A DNA stretch of 64,000 nt from Streptomyces sp. ISL-87 (GTDB lineage Bacteria; Actinomycetota; Actinomycetes; Streptomycetales; Streptomycetaceae), in NCBI RefSeq assembly GCF_018614095.1, contig NZ_JAGGOY010000043.1:1-64000 (forward strand), given 5' to 3'. How positions within the stretch are numbered: the first letter of the stretch is position 1; every line of letters starts with the position of its first letter. The notes under the pieces are model-generated. The model saw only the letters and a list, made by a program, of their open reading frames with translations, made no database searches and was not told the origin of the DNA. Of the stretch, positions 33,009 through 39,679 are shown one piece after another. Made by a program: the position numbers and the translations under genes.

Positions 33009-33902
33009 ATGGGTGAATCGAGCGTGAAGACACTGGAAACCCGGACGGATGTCTCGTCGCCCACCGTGACCGGGACGCAGACCCGCCCGGGGGCGGACCG
33101 CGCGCTCCTCTCCCGGCTGCGGGCCCCTCGCCGGCCGAGGATCTGGTTCGAGGTCCTCCTCATCGCGGTCAGCTACTGGACGTACTCGCTGATCCGCAAT
33201 GCGGTGCCCGAGCAGAAGACCGCCGCCCTCGCGAACGCCGACTGGATCTGGCGCGCCGAGCGGAGCCTCGGCATCGCCGTCGAGGAGTCGGTCAACCACA
33301 CGGTCAACTCCGTGACGTGGCTGATCGTGGGGATGAACTACTACTACGCCACGCTCCACTTCGTCGTGACCATCGGCGTGCTGGTGTGGATCTACCGCTT
33401 CCATCCCGGCCGTTACGCCGCCACGCGCCTGGTCCTCTTCGCCACCACGGGCGTCGCGCTCGTCGGCTACTACTTCTATCCGCTCGCGCCGCCCCGGCTG
33501 ATGAACGGCCAGAACTTCGTCGACACCGTGCTCGTCCACCACACCTGGGGCTCCATGGCCTCCGGGGACCTCAAGCACATGTCGAACCAGTACGCCGCGA
33601 TGCCGTCCATGCACATAGGGTGGTCGCTCTGGTGCGGGCTGACGATCTTCGCCGTCGCCTCCGCCCCCTGGGCCCGGATCCTGGGCCTGCTCTACCCGAC
33701 GGCGACCCTCGTCGTCATCGTGGCCACCGCCAACCACTTCTGGCTCGACGCGGTGGGCGGCCTCCTCTGCCTCGCCTTCGGCTACACCGCGTCGCGCAGC
33801 TGGTACGGCTCGCTCCCCCACCACCTGCCGCGCCGCCCGGTGGAGACCTCCCCGCACCCGGTGACGGCGGCCGTGGTGAACCGGTTCCGTACCCCCCGCT
33901 GA
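33009..33902 (+). CDS. PAP2-superfamily membrane phosphatase/phosphotransferase
   Basis: The 297-residue protein has about six membrane helices and the PAP2 signature in its two later motifs: MPSMHIGW (about 199-206) and NHFWLDAVGG (about 238-247), with His as nucleophile and Asp as partner. The family removes or exchanges lipid-linked phosphate groups at the outer membrane face (phosphatidic acid, undecaprenyl pyrophosphate, or inositol-phosphate lipid transfer). The aromatic loop YYYATLHFVVTIGVLVW resembles actinobacterial inositol phosphotransferase-like PAP2 proteins. It stands alone, 74 bp after malR. Confidence 0.85.
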   Translation: MGESSVKTLETRTDVSSPTVTGTQTRPGADRALLSRLRAPRRPRIWFEVLLIAVSYWTYSLIRNAVPEQKTAALANADWIWRAERSLGIAVEESVNHTVNSVTWLIVGMNYYYATLHFVVTIGVLVWIYRFHPGRYAATRLVLFATTGVALVGYYFYPLAPPRLMNGQNFVDTVLVHHTWGSMASGDLKHMSNQYAAMPSMHIGWSLWCGLTIFAVASAPWARILGLLYPTATLVVIVATANHFWLDAVGGLLCLAFGYTASRSWYGSLPHHLPRRPVETSPHPVTAAVVNRFRTPR

Positions 33903-33952
33903 CCTGCCGCGGGGCTCCGGGCACCACGCACATCGACGTCGCACATCGACAC

Positions 33953-33983
33953 TTGACCTGAACCAAACTTGAGCTCTTAGGTT
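33953..33983 (+). promoter_or_regulatory. MerR/SoxR-type promoter of a truncated gene
   Basis: TTGACC (-35, 33953-33958) and TAGGTT (-10, 33978-33983) are 19 bp apart, the overlong spacing typical of MerR-family promoters. The spacer contains CCTGAACCAAACTTGAGC, close to the SoxR-box form CCTCAAG-n-CTTGAGG. It is followed by AAGGAGG (34025-34031) and an ATG at 34038, but that reading frame is only 40 codons long. Confidence 0.55.
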
Positions 33984-35209
33984 CGCTTCCAGAGGCCGTC
34001 GGAACCGACCAGCGGTACTTTCTCAAGGAGGTTCGCCATGACCGAGCTGACCGAGCGCACTGCCCACGTCGAGATCCCCGAGCGCGGTACGAGCGCCCGT
34101 ACGGGGTCGTCCGCGCTCGGTCCGATCCGCTCCAGGGCCTCGGTGAGGGTGCGGGTGTAGGCCTCGTCGGCCAGGATCCGCACGCCCGCGAAGGGGTAGC
34201 TGAGGCGTTCCTCCGCCGCCAGGATCCGGGGCAGCAGGGGCGCCGCGGCGGCGGCCGGGGCGCCGATCTCCCCGAGGTGGCGGACTGCTTCGCGGACCGG
34301 CAGGGCCGCCAGGCCCGTCCAGGCCGGGTCCACGGCCGCCAGCAGCACCGGTACGGCGGGCTCCGGGTCTCCGGTGATCCGCCAGTACGCGTGCGCTGCG
34401 GCGACCCTGGTCCACGCGCCGGGCGATTCCATCAGGCCGCGCACGGTGTCCGCGTGCGCTGCGGCCAGCGGGCCGAGATCGGCGAGGAAGGGCAGGCCGT
34501 GGCCGGCGGTCCCGGACCCCACGGCCTTGCCGCACACGTCGAGGGCGAGGGTGGGGTCCCCCGTGACCCTCCAGTGCGCCCAGGCGGCCCGCCTCGGGTG
34601 GTGGCGGCCCGTTTGCGGGGCGCGACCTGTGGCGAAGGCGGCCAGCTGGTCCGCGACGGCGGCGGCCGGGGGGCCGATCCGGCCGAGGACGCGCAGGGCG
34701 TCGTAGGCGTACGGCGTGTCCAGGTGCCGGACCACCTCGGGCACGGCGGGCGCGGCAGCCGGACCCCAGGCGGCGAGGAGTTCGAGGGTGAAGGTACTGG
34801 CTTGGTACGGCGCCGGCTCGCGCCGCAGGGCAGGCAGCACCGCGGGGAGCAGGTCTGCGGCGGGCAGCGGGGCCAGGAGGTGAGCCAGGGGGCGCTCGGA
34901 GGGAAGCTGGTCGTCCTTCGCGAGGCGCCGCAGGGCGGGCAGCGCCCGGAGGTCGCCCATCCCGGCCAGGGCAAGGGCGTGGACCTTGATGGTGTGACCG
35001 CTGCGGACGAAGCCGTTGAGCTCCTTGCCGAGGGACTCGGCGATCCGATCGGCATGCACGGAGACGGCCCGGCCGGCCTGGACCATCGCGTCATCGGCGT
35101 CCCAGTGCGTCTCCCTGCCGCAGACGGCTGCGACGACGACCTCCCAGCACCACGGATCCGGCCGCCGGTAGCGCAACACGGCCTCGACGGCGGATCCCAG
35201 TCTTCTCAC
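33977..35209 (-). CDS. HEAT-repeat protein with abnormal 3' end
   Basis: The 410-residue product is built of alpha-alpha HEAT/armadillo-like repeats (ALALAGMGDLRALPALRRL, AYDALRVLGRIGPPAAAVAD, VREAVRHLGEIGAPAAAAAP), a scaffold for protein contacts. It starts at GTG 35209, 12 bp after the DUF397 gene, and is probably in that operon. The last about 35 residues (after VRALVPR) are unlike HEAT sequence. They are simply the antisense reading of a ribosome-binding site and promoter on the other strand, and the stop codon TAA lies inside that promoter's -10. The native 3' end has therefore probably been lost at a junction near 34080. Confidence 0.65.
   Translation of the reverse strand: MRRLGSAVEAVLRYRRPDPWCWEVVVAAVCGRETHWDADDAMVQAGRAVSVHADRIAESLGKELNGFVRSGHTIKVHALALAGMGDLRALPALRRLAKDDQLPSERPLAHLLAPLPAADLLPAVLPALRREPAPYQASTFTLELLAAWGPAAAPAVPEVVRHLDTPYAYDALRVLGRIGPPAAAVADQLAAFATGRAPQTGRHHPRRAAWAHWRVTGDPTLALDVCGKAVGSGTAGHGLPFLADLGPLAAAHADTVRGLMESPGAWTRVAAAHAYWRITGDPEPAVPVLLAAVDPAWTGLAALPVREAVRHLGEIGAPAAAAAPLLPRILAAEERLSYPFAGVRILADEAYTRTLTEALERIGPSADDPVRALVPRSGISTWAVRSVSSVMANLLEKVPLVGSDGLWKRT
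34038..34160 (+). pseudogene. 5' remnant of a MerR/SoxR-promoter-controlled gene
   Basis: A complete start signal (SoxR-like promoter, AAGGAGG six bases before ATG) introduces MTELTERTAHVEIPERG. After that the frame only reads antisense to the HEAT gene and stops at 34158-34160. So about 15 codons of a lost gene remain, joined to foreign DNA. Its function cannot be told. Confidence 0.55.
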
Positions 35210-35221
35210 GCCCGGTGGCTC

Positions 35222-35479
35222 CTAGGCTGCCGCGTGGGCGACGAAGCCGGTCCAGGCGGCCGGGGTGAGCGTCAGGCGGGCGTCCCCGGGGCGCTTGGAG
35301 TCGCGGACGAGGACGGTGCCGGGGGTCTGGGCGACCTCGACGCAGTCGGGCCCGTCGTTGGTGCTGTAGCTGCTCTTGGTCCAGGCGACCTCGACACACT
35401 CATTGCTGTCACTGGCGCTGTAGCTGCTCTTCACCCACTCCAGTGCGGAAAGGTCGTCGACCGAGGGCTTGATGCTCAT
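35222..35479 (-). CDS. DUF397 protein with duplicated motif
   Basis: This 85-residue protein contains the DUF397 signature (SSYS...CVEVA...VRDSK, then AAWTGFVA). Unusually the first element occurs twice in tandem: WVKSSYSASDSNECVEVA and WTKSSYSTNDGPDCVEVA. DUF397 proteins are small partners of the adjacent XRE regulators in streptomycetes (BldB/WhiJ-type systems). Its ATG overlaps the XRE stop by 4 bp. Known members act in development and antibiotic control; the role here is inferred. Confidence 0.9.
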   Translation of the reverse strand: MSIKPSVDDLSALEWVKSSYSASDSNECVEVAWTKSSYSTNDGPDCVEVAQTPGTVLVRDSKRPGDARLTLTPAAWTGFVAHAAA

Positions 35480-36324
35480 GTCTCTCCCAGCACTTTCTCG
35501 ATGAAGGCTCTCGACTGCCGTGGGCTGAGAGCCTGTGATCGGATGATCCCATACCGGAGTTCGAGGAGCTGGATGTCGTTGGCGCTGGTGATCAGGCGGC
35601 TGGGCAGCTGCGCCTCGACGTATCCGACCGCCGAACCGTCCCTCAGCTTCACCACCTGGAGGTGGCCTCCCATGCCCGCATGGTCTTCAGAATCGGTCGG
35701 CATCACCTGGATCTCGACGTTGCGCAGTTGACTGAGGTCGAGCAGGCGCTCCAGCTGCCTGCGGAGTATGTCCCGCCCCCCGATCGTTCGCTCCAGCGTG
35801 ACCTGCTCCAGCACGAAAGTCAGCGCTGGTGACGGTTGTCGGTGGAAGATCTCCTGTCGCGCCATACGGGCTGCGACGTAACGCTCCACCTCGTCCGGCG
35901 AGTAGGCGGGCCTCCGCATCTCGTACAGCGCCCGCGTGTACTCCTCAGTCTGGAGCAGCCCGTGGAGGTTGTGGTTCCCATAGGCGCCCAGCTCCACCGC
36001 CTCGGATTCCAACTTGGCCAGATCGCGAACCTTCTTCGGATACCGCGCCCTGTCGATGTCCGTCTTCATCACGGCGATTTTCCCACCCGCCCCGAGAACC
36101 TCGTCCGCCTTGTCCAGGAACTCCGGACGCGGAATGCGGGCACCACGCTCGATCTTGTAGATCAGGTTCGGCCCGTACCCCATCCGTTCGCCGAACTTGG
36201 AACGGTCGAGCCCACTCGCCTCCCGCCACATTTTCAACTGGCGTCCCACCGTGGCGATGACCGCCCCGGATTCGTCCTCCGGGTCGAGTTCCCAGCTCGA
36301 CTCGTCGGCGCCGTCTGTGTTCAT
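35476..36324 (-). CDS. XRE-family regulator with DUF5753 domain (WhiJ-like)
   Basis: The 282-residue protein has an N-terminal helix-turn-helix (LKMWREASGLDRSKFGERMG, about 28-47, with LIYKIERGARIP) and a long C-terminal DUF5753 domain (LHGLLQTEEYTRALYEM, then FVLEQVTLERTIGG). I chose ATG 36324 because GGAGG precedes it; the longer frame runs into the divergent promoter. It forms the classical actinobacterial triad with the downstream DUF397 gene and the divergent HATPase gene. Confidence 0.92.
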   Translation of the reverse strand: MNTDGADESSWELDPEDESGAVIATVGRQLKMWREASGLDRSKFGERMGYGPNLIYKIERGARIPRPEFLDKADEVLGAGGKIAVMKTDIDRARYPKKVRDLAKLESEAVELGAYGNHNLHGLLQTEEYTRALYEMRRPAYSPDEVERYVAARMARQEIFHRQPSPALTFVLEQVTLERTIGGRDILRRQLERLLDLSQLRNVEIQVMPTDSEDHAGMGGHLQVVKLRDGSAVGYVEAQLPSRLITSANDIQLLELRYGIIRSQALSPRQSRAFIEKVLGET

Positions 36325-36414
36325 GCCACCTCCGTTGGACCGGGAGGACACCGCGGGACCACTTTGGACAGCCGTCGTACACAGTGCCCTCAACTCTGTT
36401 CAGGTTACGCACGG

Positions 36415-36876
36415 ATGGCCACGCTGAGTCACGTGAATCAGGAAATCTGCCTCGTCGCCACACTCCCTTCCACCCCGCGCGGAGCACGCGCCGCCCGCAC
36501 GCTCACGGTGTCTCAACTCGCGGAACAGCGGCTTCCGTTCGAAGACGCGGCGCAGGTCGTCGCCGAGCTCGCCGCGAACGCCGTGACGCACGGGAGGGTA
36601 CGGGGGCGGGACTTCCGGCTCGCGTTGCGCATCACGCCCGGGCCTACGCTCCGTATCGAGGTGTCCGACACACGGCGGGAGTTCGGGCCGCCCGCAGTCG
36701 CCGACGCACCGGATTCCGGGGCCGAGTCGGGGCGGGGGCTCGTCCTGGTGTCCGCGCTCGCCACGCGCTGGGGAACCGATCCCGGGCCCGCACCGCTGAA
36801 AACCGTATGGGCGGAAATGGATTTGGGGAGTCCCATTTCACCGGATCGAGGTTTCCACGACCCGGTGGGGCGATGA
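36415..36876 (+). CDS. HATPase_c anti-sigma-factor-like ATP-binding protein
   Basis: The 153-residue protein is a stand-alone GHKL ATPase domain. It has an N-box AAQVVAELAANAVTHG (about 42-57), LRIEVSDTR and a G-box ESGRGLVLVSALATRWG. Such proteins act as serine kinases or anti-sigma factors. In this triad they sit divergent from the XRE gene (90 bp apart). The ATG at 36415 is preferred because the upstream open frame runs antisense through the XRE gene. Confidence 0.88.
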   Translation: MATLSHVNQEICLVATLPSTPRGARAARTLTVSQLAEQRLPFEDAAQVVAELAANAVTHGRVRGRDFRLALRITPGPTLRIEVSDTRREFGPPAVADAPDSGAESGRGLVLVSALATRWGTDPGPAPLKTVWAEMDLGSPISPDRGFHDPVGR

Positions 36877-36945
36877 CCGGTTCCGCACGACGCCTAAAGG
36901 TAAACAACCGGGGGAAATGACCTTTCCATACCTCCCCCTCCCCTC

Positions 36946-36961
36946 TCACCCGGTCGGGTGA
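36946..36961. promoter_or_regulatory. 16-bp palindrome TCACCCG-GT-CGGGTGA
   Basis: A perfect inverted repeat with a 2-bp centre, too tight for an RNA hairpin, so more likely a protein-binding site. It lies 70 bp after the HATPase gene and 140 bp before the HTH gene start. Confidence 0.35.
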
Positions 36962-37035
36962 ATCACCCCAACCTGGCTGGCGCATATGACAATTCACCGG
37001 GCACTCTGACTCCGGACAACCCCATAAACGCATTC

Positions 37036-37072
37036 GGCCCTCGTACGGGACGGACATCCCGACACGAGGGCC
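37036..37072 (+). other. Two-part RNA hairpin ahead of the HTH gene
   Basis: GGCCCTCGT (37036-37044) pairs with ACGAGGGCC (37064-37072), and CGGGA (37046-37050) with TCCCG (37057-37061), leaving a 6-nt loop. It ends 29 bp before the ATG at 37102. Either it is a leader structure in the HTH mRNA or it terminates the HATPase transcript. The remaining space is too small for a complete promoter downstream of it. Confidence 0.5.
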
Positions 37073-37101
37073 TCACCACAGAGAAGGCAACACCCTTCCC
37101 C

Positions 37102-37884
37102 ATGGCTGACCAGCAGCTTAGCGCGCCCTCGCGCGCCTCGTCGGGCATCCGGCACATCAACCACGATCACCACCGCCGCGGCTACGTCGAGATCGGCAAC
37201 CACCTCGCCCAGCACCGAGAGCTGAGCATGACGGCGATCGGCCTGGCCACGCACATCCAGTCGCTCCCGACGGGCGCCAAGGTGACCATCAAGGCCCTCG
37301 CCGAACGCTTCCCGGAGGGCGAGGTCCGCATTGCCGCCGCCCTGCGCGAGCTGGAGAAGCACCGGTACCTGGCCCGCACGCAGGAACGGCTCCCGACCGG
37401 GCGCGTCGTCACCTCCACGGTCTCGTACAACAACCCGCCCGCGATGTCGGCGGAGGCGGCCCGCGAGCGGCGCGTCCCGCCCACGGGATCCGGCTCGGGG
37501 CCGGGATCGGCCCCCGAGCCGGGCCCCCAGCCGGGCCACGACCCGGATCCTGAGCCGGAAGCGGAGCCTGAGCCTGAACCGGCGCCCGCCCCGGCCGTCG
37601 TCCCGGAAGTCGAGCTCCAGGCACGGGAGTTGCTGGCCCGGCTGCGGCTGCACGATCCCCGGCTGGTGCTGTCCGAGCGCGACACGGTGAGGCTGGCGCC
37701 CGCCGCGGCCGTCTGGCTGGAGCGCGGGCTGCCCCCGAGCGCCGTCACCGCCGCCCTGACGCGTCTGCTGCCAGTGGTGCCGATCCACTCCCCGGCGGGT
37801 TCTCCGTCTCGTCCTCCAGGTCCGGCCCGCCCCGGTACCCATCGACGTGCGGTGTCGGCAACAGGACGACGATCGAGTCGCTGA
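37102..37884 (+). pseudogene. Streptomyces helix-turn-helix protein, 3' end replaced
   Basis: The 260-codon frame begins with a conserved HTH/winged-helix part (HHRRGYVEIGNHLAQHRELS, GAKVTIKALAERFPEGEVRI, ALRELEKHRYLA). A Pro/Glu-rich repeat linker follows (EPEPEPAPAPA type), then a helical region ending LLPVVPIHSPAG. Family members I remember continue with a helical segment and a zinc-finger-like Cys tail. Here, from codon 233 (37798) on, the frame only reads antisense to a truncated SMI1/KNR4 gene. The DNA-binding part is intact, so a shortened protein may still be made. Confidence 0.65.
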
Positions 37885-38041
37885 ACGTTCCCGCCCCGTA
37901 CCTCTGCATGAAGCGGACGTAGTCCGAGGGGAACCGGGTGCCCCAGGCTGCCTCGATCCCGCTCCAGTCGATCCGCTCGTCCCTGCCACGCGCCGTCGGC
38001 ACGAGCCGCTCAAGCATGGCTGCCCACTCGATTCCGTCCAC
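37745..38041 (-). pseudogene. SMI1/KNR4-family gene, 3' part deleted
   Basis: Starting at GTG 38041 (AGGAG upstream), the frame encodes a typical SMI1/KNR4 N-terminus: IDWSGIEAAWGTRFPSDYVR, FMQRYGAGTFSD and VDGYRGGPDLEDETEN. This ends at codon 81 (37798). The remaining 17 codons are antisense to the HTH gene. Full-length relatives are about twice as long. Intact members serve as immunity proteins in polymorphic toxin systems, so this could be a decayed immunity gene. The cut coincides to the base triplet with the cut in the convergent HTH gene. Confidence 0.7.
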
Positions 38042-38561
38042 TGGCCACTCCTGACGCTCCGCGTCCCCCGGTAGGCCGCGCGCTCGCTCCGAGCCGCCCA
38101 CCCTACGAAGGCACGGCCCGGAACCCGGTGGCGGCCCTGCGCGCCGGTCCGGACCGGACCGGACGCGACCGGCCGGACCGGGAAACAGTGACATGCGTCA
38201 CGGCACGCAATGCAGCCAGGGGCTTTTTGACGGAGCATTAACCCGCCGACATTTCGATATTTGTCCCTTTTGGAATCGACATTCCCCTCTCCGTCAGGAA
38301 CGGAATACGCGGCACCGGCGGGCTCGCCCCCGACCGGCCAGGTCACACCCCTTGCTGAACGCCCATCAGACGATTGCGGCAGTGACCCGATCGTGACCAT
38401 GCACGATCACCGGCCCGTTTCAAGCCGGGATTCAAATGCCCCGGGCGAGTCGAAAACGGAAACTTGCCAGGCTGTTCGAGGGCTTTTAAGAATGGCGGCC
38501 ACTTCGGCGCCCTGCCAGTTCCGGGCACCGGAAGCTTCGCGATCACCGAATGAGGTCACGC
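38042..38561. other. 520-bp intergenic region upstream of the CAP-domain gene
   Basis: No gene is recognisable here. The part 38210-38300 is unusually AT-rich for this genome and is a likely promoter area, though no confident -35/-10 pair stands out. A 7-bp inverted repeat GATCGTG-n6-CACGATC lies at 38389-38408 (possible operator). I checked for a c-di-AMP (ydaO) riboswitch, common before cell-wall genes in this genus, and did not recognise its conserved blocks. Confidence 0.4.
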
Positions 38562-39320
38562 ATGCAGAAGCATCGGAAGAAGAAGCCGGTCAAAAAAATA
38601 GCCGTCGCCCTCGGCGCTCTCGGCATCGTGGCTGTTCCCACTGTCGCCGTGGCCTGCTGGGACGCGCAGGACACCGGTCGCACACGGGCCACGAGCCAGC
38701 AGGAGAGGCGCCCGTGGCAGAGCGCGCCCACGGCCGCCCCGACCTTCCAGGCACCCGTGGACGTCGCGCCCCCGAGCAGCCCGCCGGCCGCTTCCCCGAG
38801 CAGCCCGGCAGCGACGCCCGCGCAGCCGGTCGTACGGACCTCCCCGCCGACGCAGCCGCCCCCGCAGCCACAGCCGACGAAGCCGCCGGTCGTGACCAAG
38901 CAGCCGGCGCCCCAGCCACCGAAGACCTCGGCCCCGCCCGCTTCCGGCGCCGCCGCCGCGGTCCTCTCGCTCGTCAACCAGGAGCGCGCCGCGGCCGGGT
39001 GCCCGGCTCTCACCCTCAACGCGAAGCTCACGAAGGCCGCGCAGGACCACAGCGCGGACATGGCCGCCCACGGCACCATGTCCCACACCGGCTCCGACGG
39101 CTCCGACGCGGGCCAGCGCATCACCCGAGCCGGATACACGTGGAGCTCCTACGGCGAGAACGTCGCCTACGGCTACAGCACTGCGGAGAAGGTCATGGAG
39201 GGCTGGATGAACAGCCCCGGCCACCGGCAGAACATCCTGAACTGCTCCTTCAAGGAGATCGGCATCGGCCTGGCGCAGCCGAACTCCTACTGGACGCAGG
39301 ACTTCGGCACGGCGCGCTGA
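38562..39320 (+). CDS. Secreted CAP/SCP-domain protein with Pro-rich stalk
   Basis: The 252-residue protein has a Lys-rich N-terminus and signal helix (IAVALGALGIVAVPTVAVA), a Pro/Ser/Thr-rich spacer of about 80 residues (PPTQPPPQPQPTKPP), and a C-terminal CAP domain. The CAP domain shows LVNQERAAAGCPALTLNAKL, HSADMAAHGTMSHTG (metal-site His), YGENVAYG and WMNSPGHRQNIL. Such proteins (YkwD-like) are extracellular; a peptidoglycan- or metal-dependent role is assumed but unproven. The ATG at 38562 has GAGGT five bases upstream. Confidence 0.9.
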   Translation: MQKHRKKKPVKKIAVALGALGIVAVPTVAVACWDAQDTGRTRATSQQERRPWQSAPTAAPTFQAPVDVAPPSSPPAASPSSPAATPAQPVVRTSPPTQPPPQPQPTKPPVVTKQPAPQPPKTSAPPASGAAAAVLSLVNQERAAAGCPALTLNAKLTKAAQDHSADMAAHGTMSHTGSDGSDAGQRITRAGYTWSSYGENVAYGYSTAEKVMEGWMNSPGHRQNILNCSFKEIGIGLAQPNSYWTQDFGTAR

Positions 39321-39679
39321 CACACCACCCCCGGGGCCCGGGACGCTCAACGGTGGGTGATCCGCCCGCCCGACATCGTGAGCGGCCGAAGCCTCGGCCA
39401 GTTCATCCACTCCGGCCGTGATCGGGTCCAGCGCGAAGGCCCAGATCCGCGGACGCCTCTAATACGCCCGCACCCTGGAAGACGGCATGCGGCGTCGGCG
39501 TCGCTGCGGGCGTCGCGGAATTCGTCGCCGCGTCCGGCAGGAGTCGCGCTGACGACGACGGTCACCTCAGCGGGTCCAGGGCTTGGGACTGTGCGGTGAG
39601 CCCGTAGCCCACGAGCGAGAGCAGCAGCTGCGCGAAGGCACAGCCGTCTACCACCCGATGGTGCCGGTGCCGCCCGTGG
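39321..39679. other. Relic DNA between CAP gene and glnE
   Basis: About 360 bp without an intact gene. On the minus strand a short frame ending at 39566 reads HRHHRVVDGCAFAQLLLSLV. This contains an HHxxxDG-like motif reminiscent of acyltransferase/condensation enzymes (or the DHRVVDG motif of E2 acyltransferases). Another piece around 39360-39450 reads FALDPITAGVDELAEASA. Both look like coding fragments without starts, suggesting decayed genes. Identification is tentative. Confidence 0.3.

Noticed and set aside
36958..37101. Longer N-terminus for the HTH protein from 36958
   Set aside because: The extra 48 residues include the hairpin region and are not family-like; ATG 37102 fits the conserved start.
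38200..38561. c-di-AMP (ydaO-type) riboswitch before the CAP-domain gene
   Set aside because: Expected from gene type, but the conserved blocks of the motif were not found.
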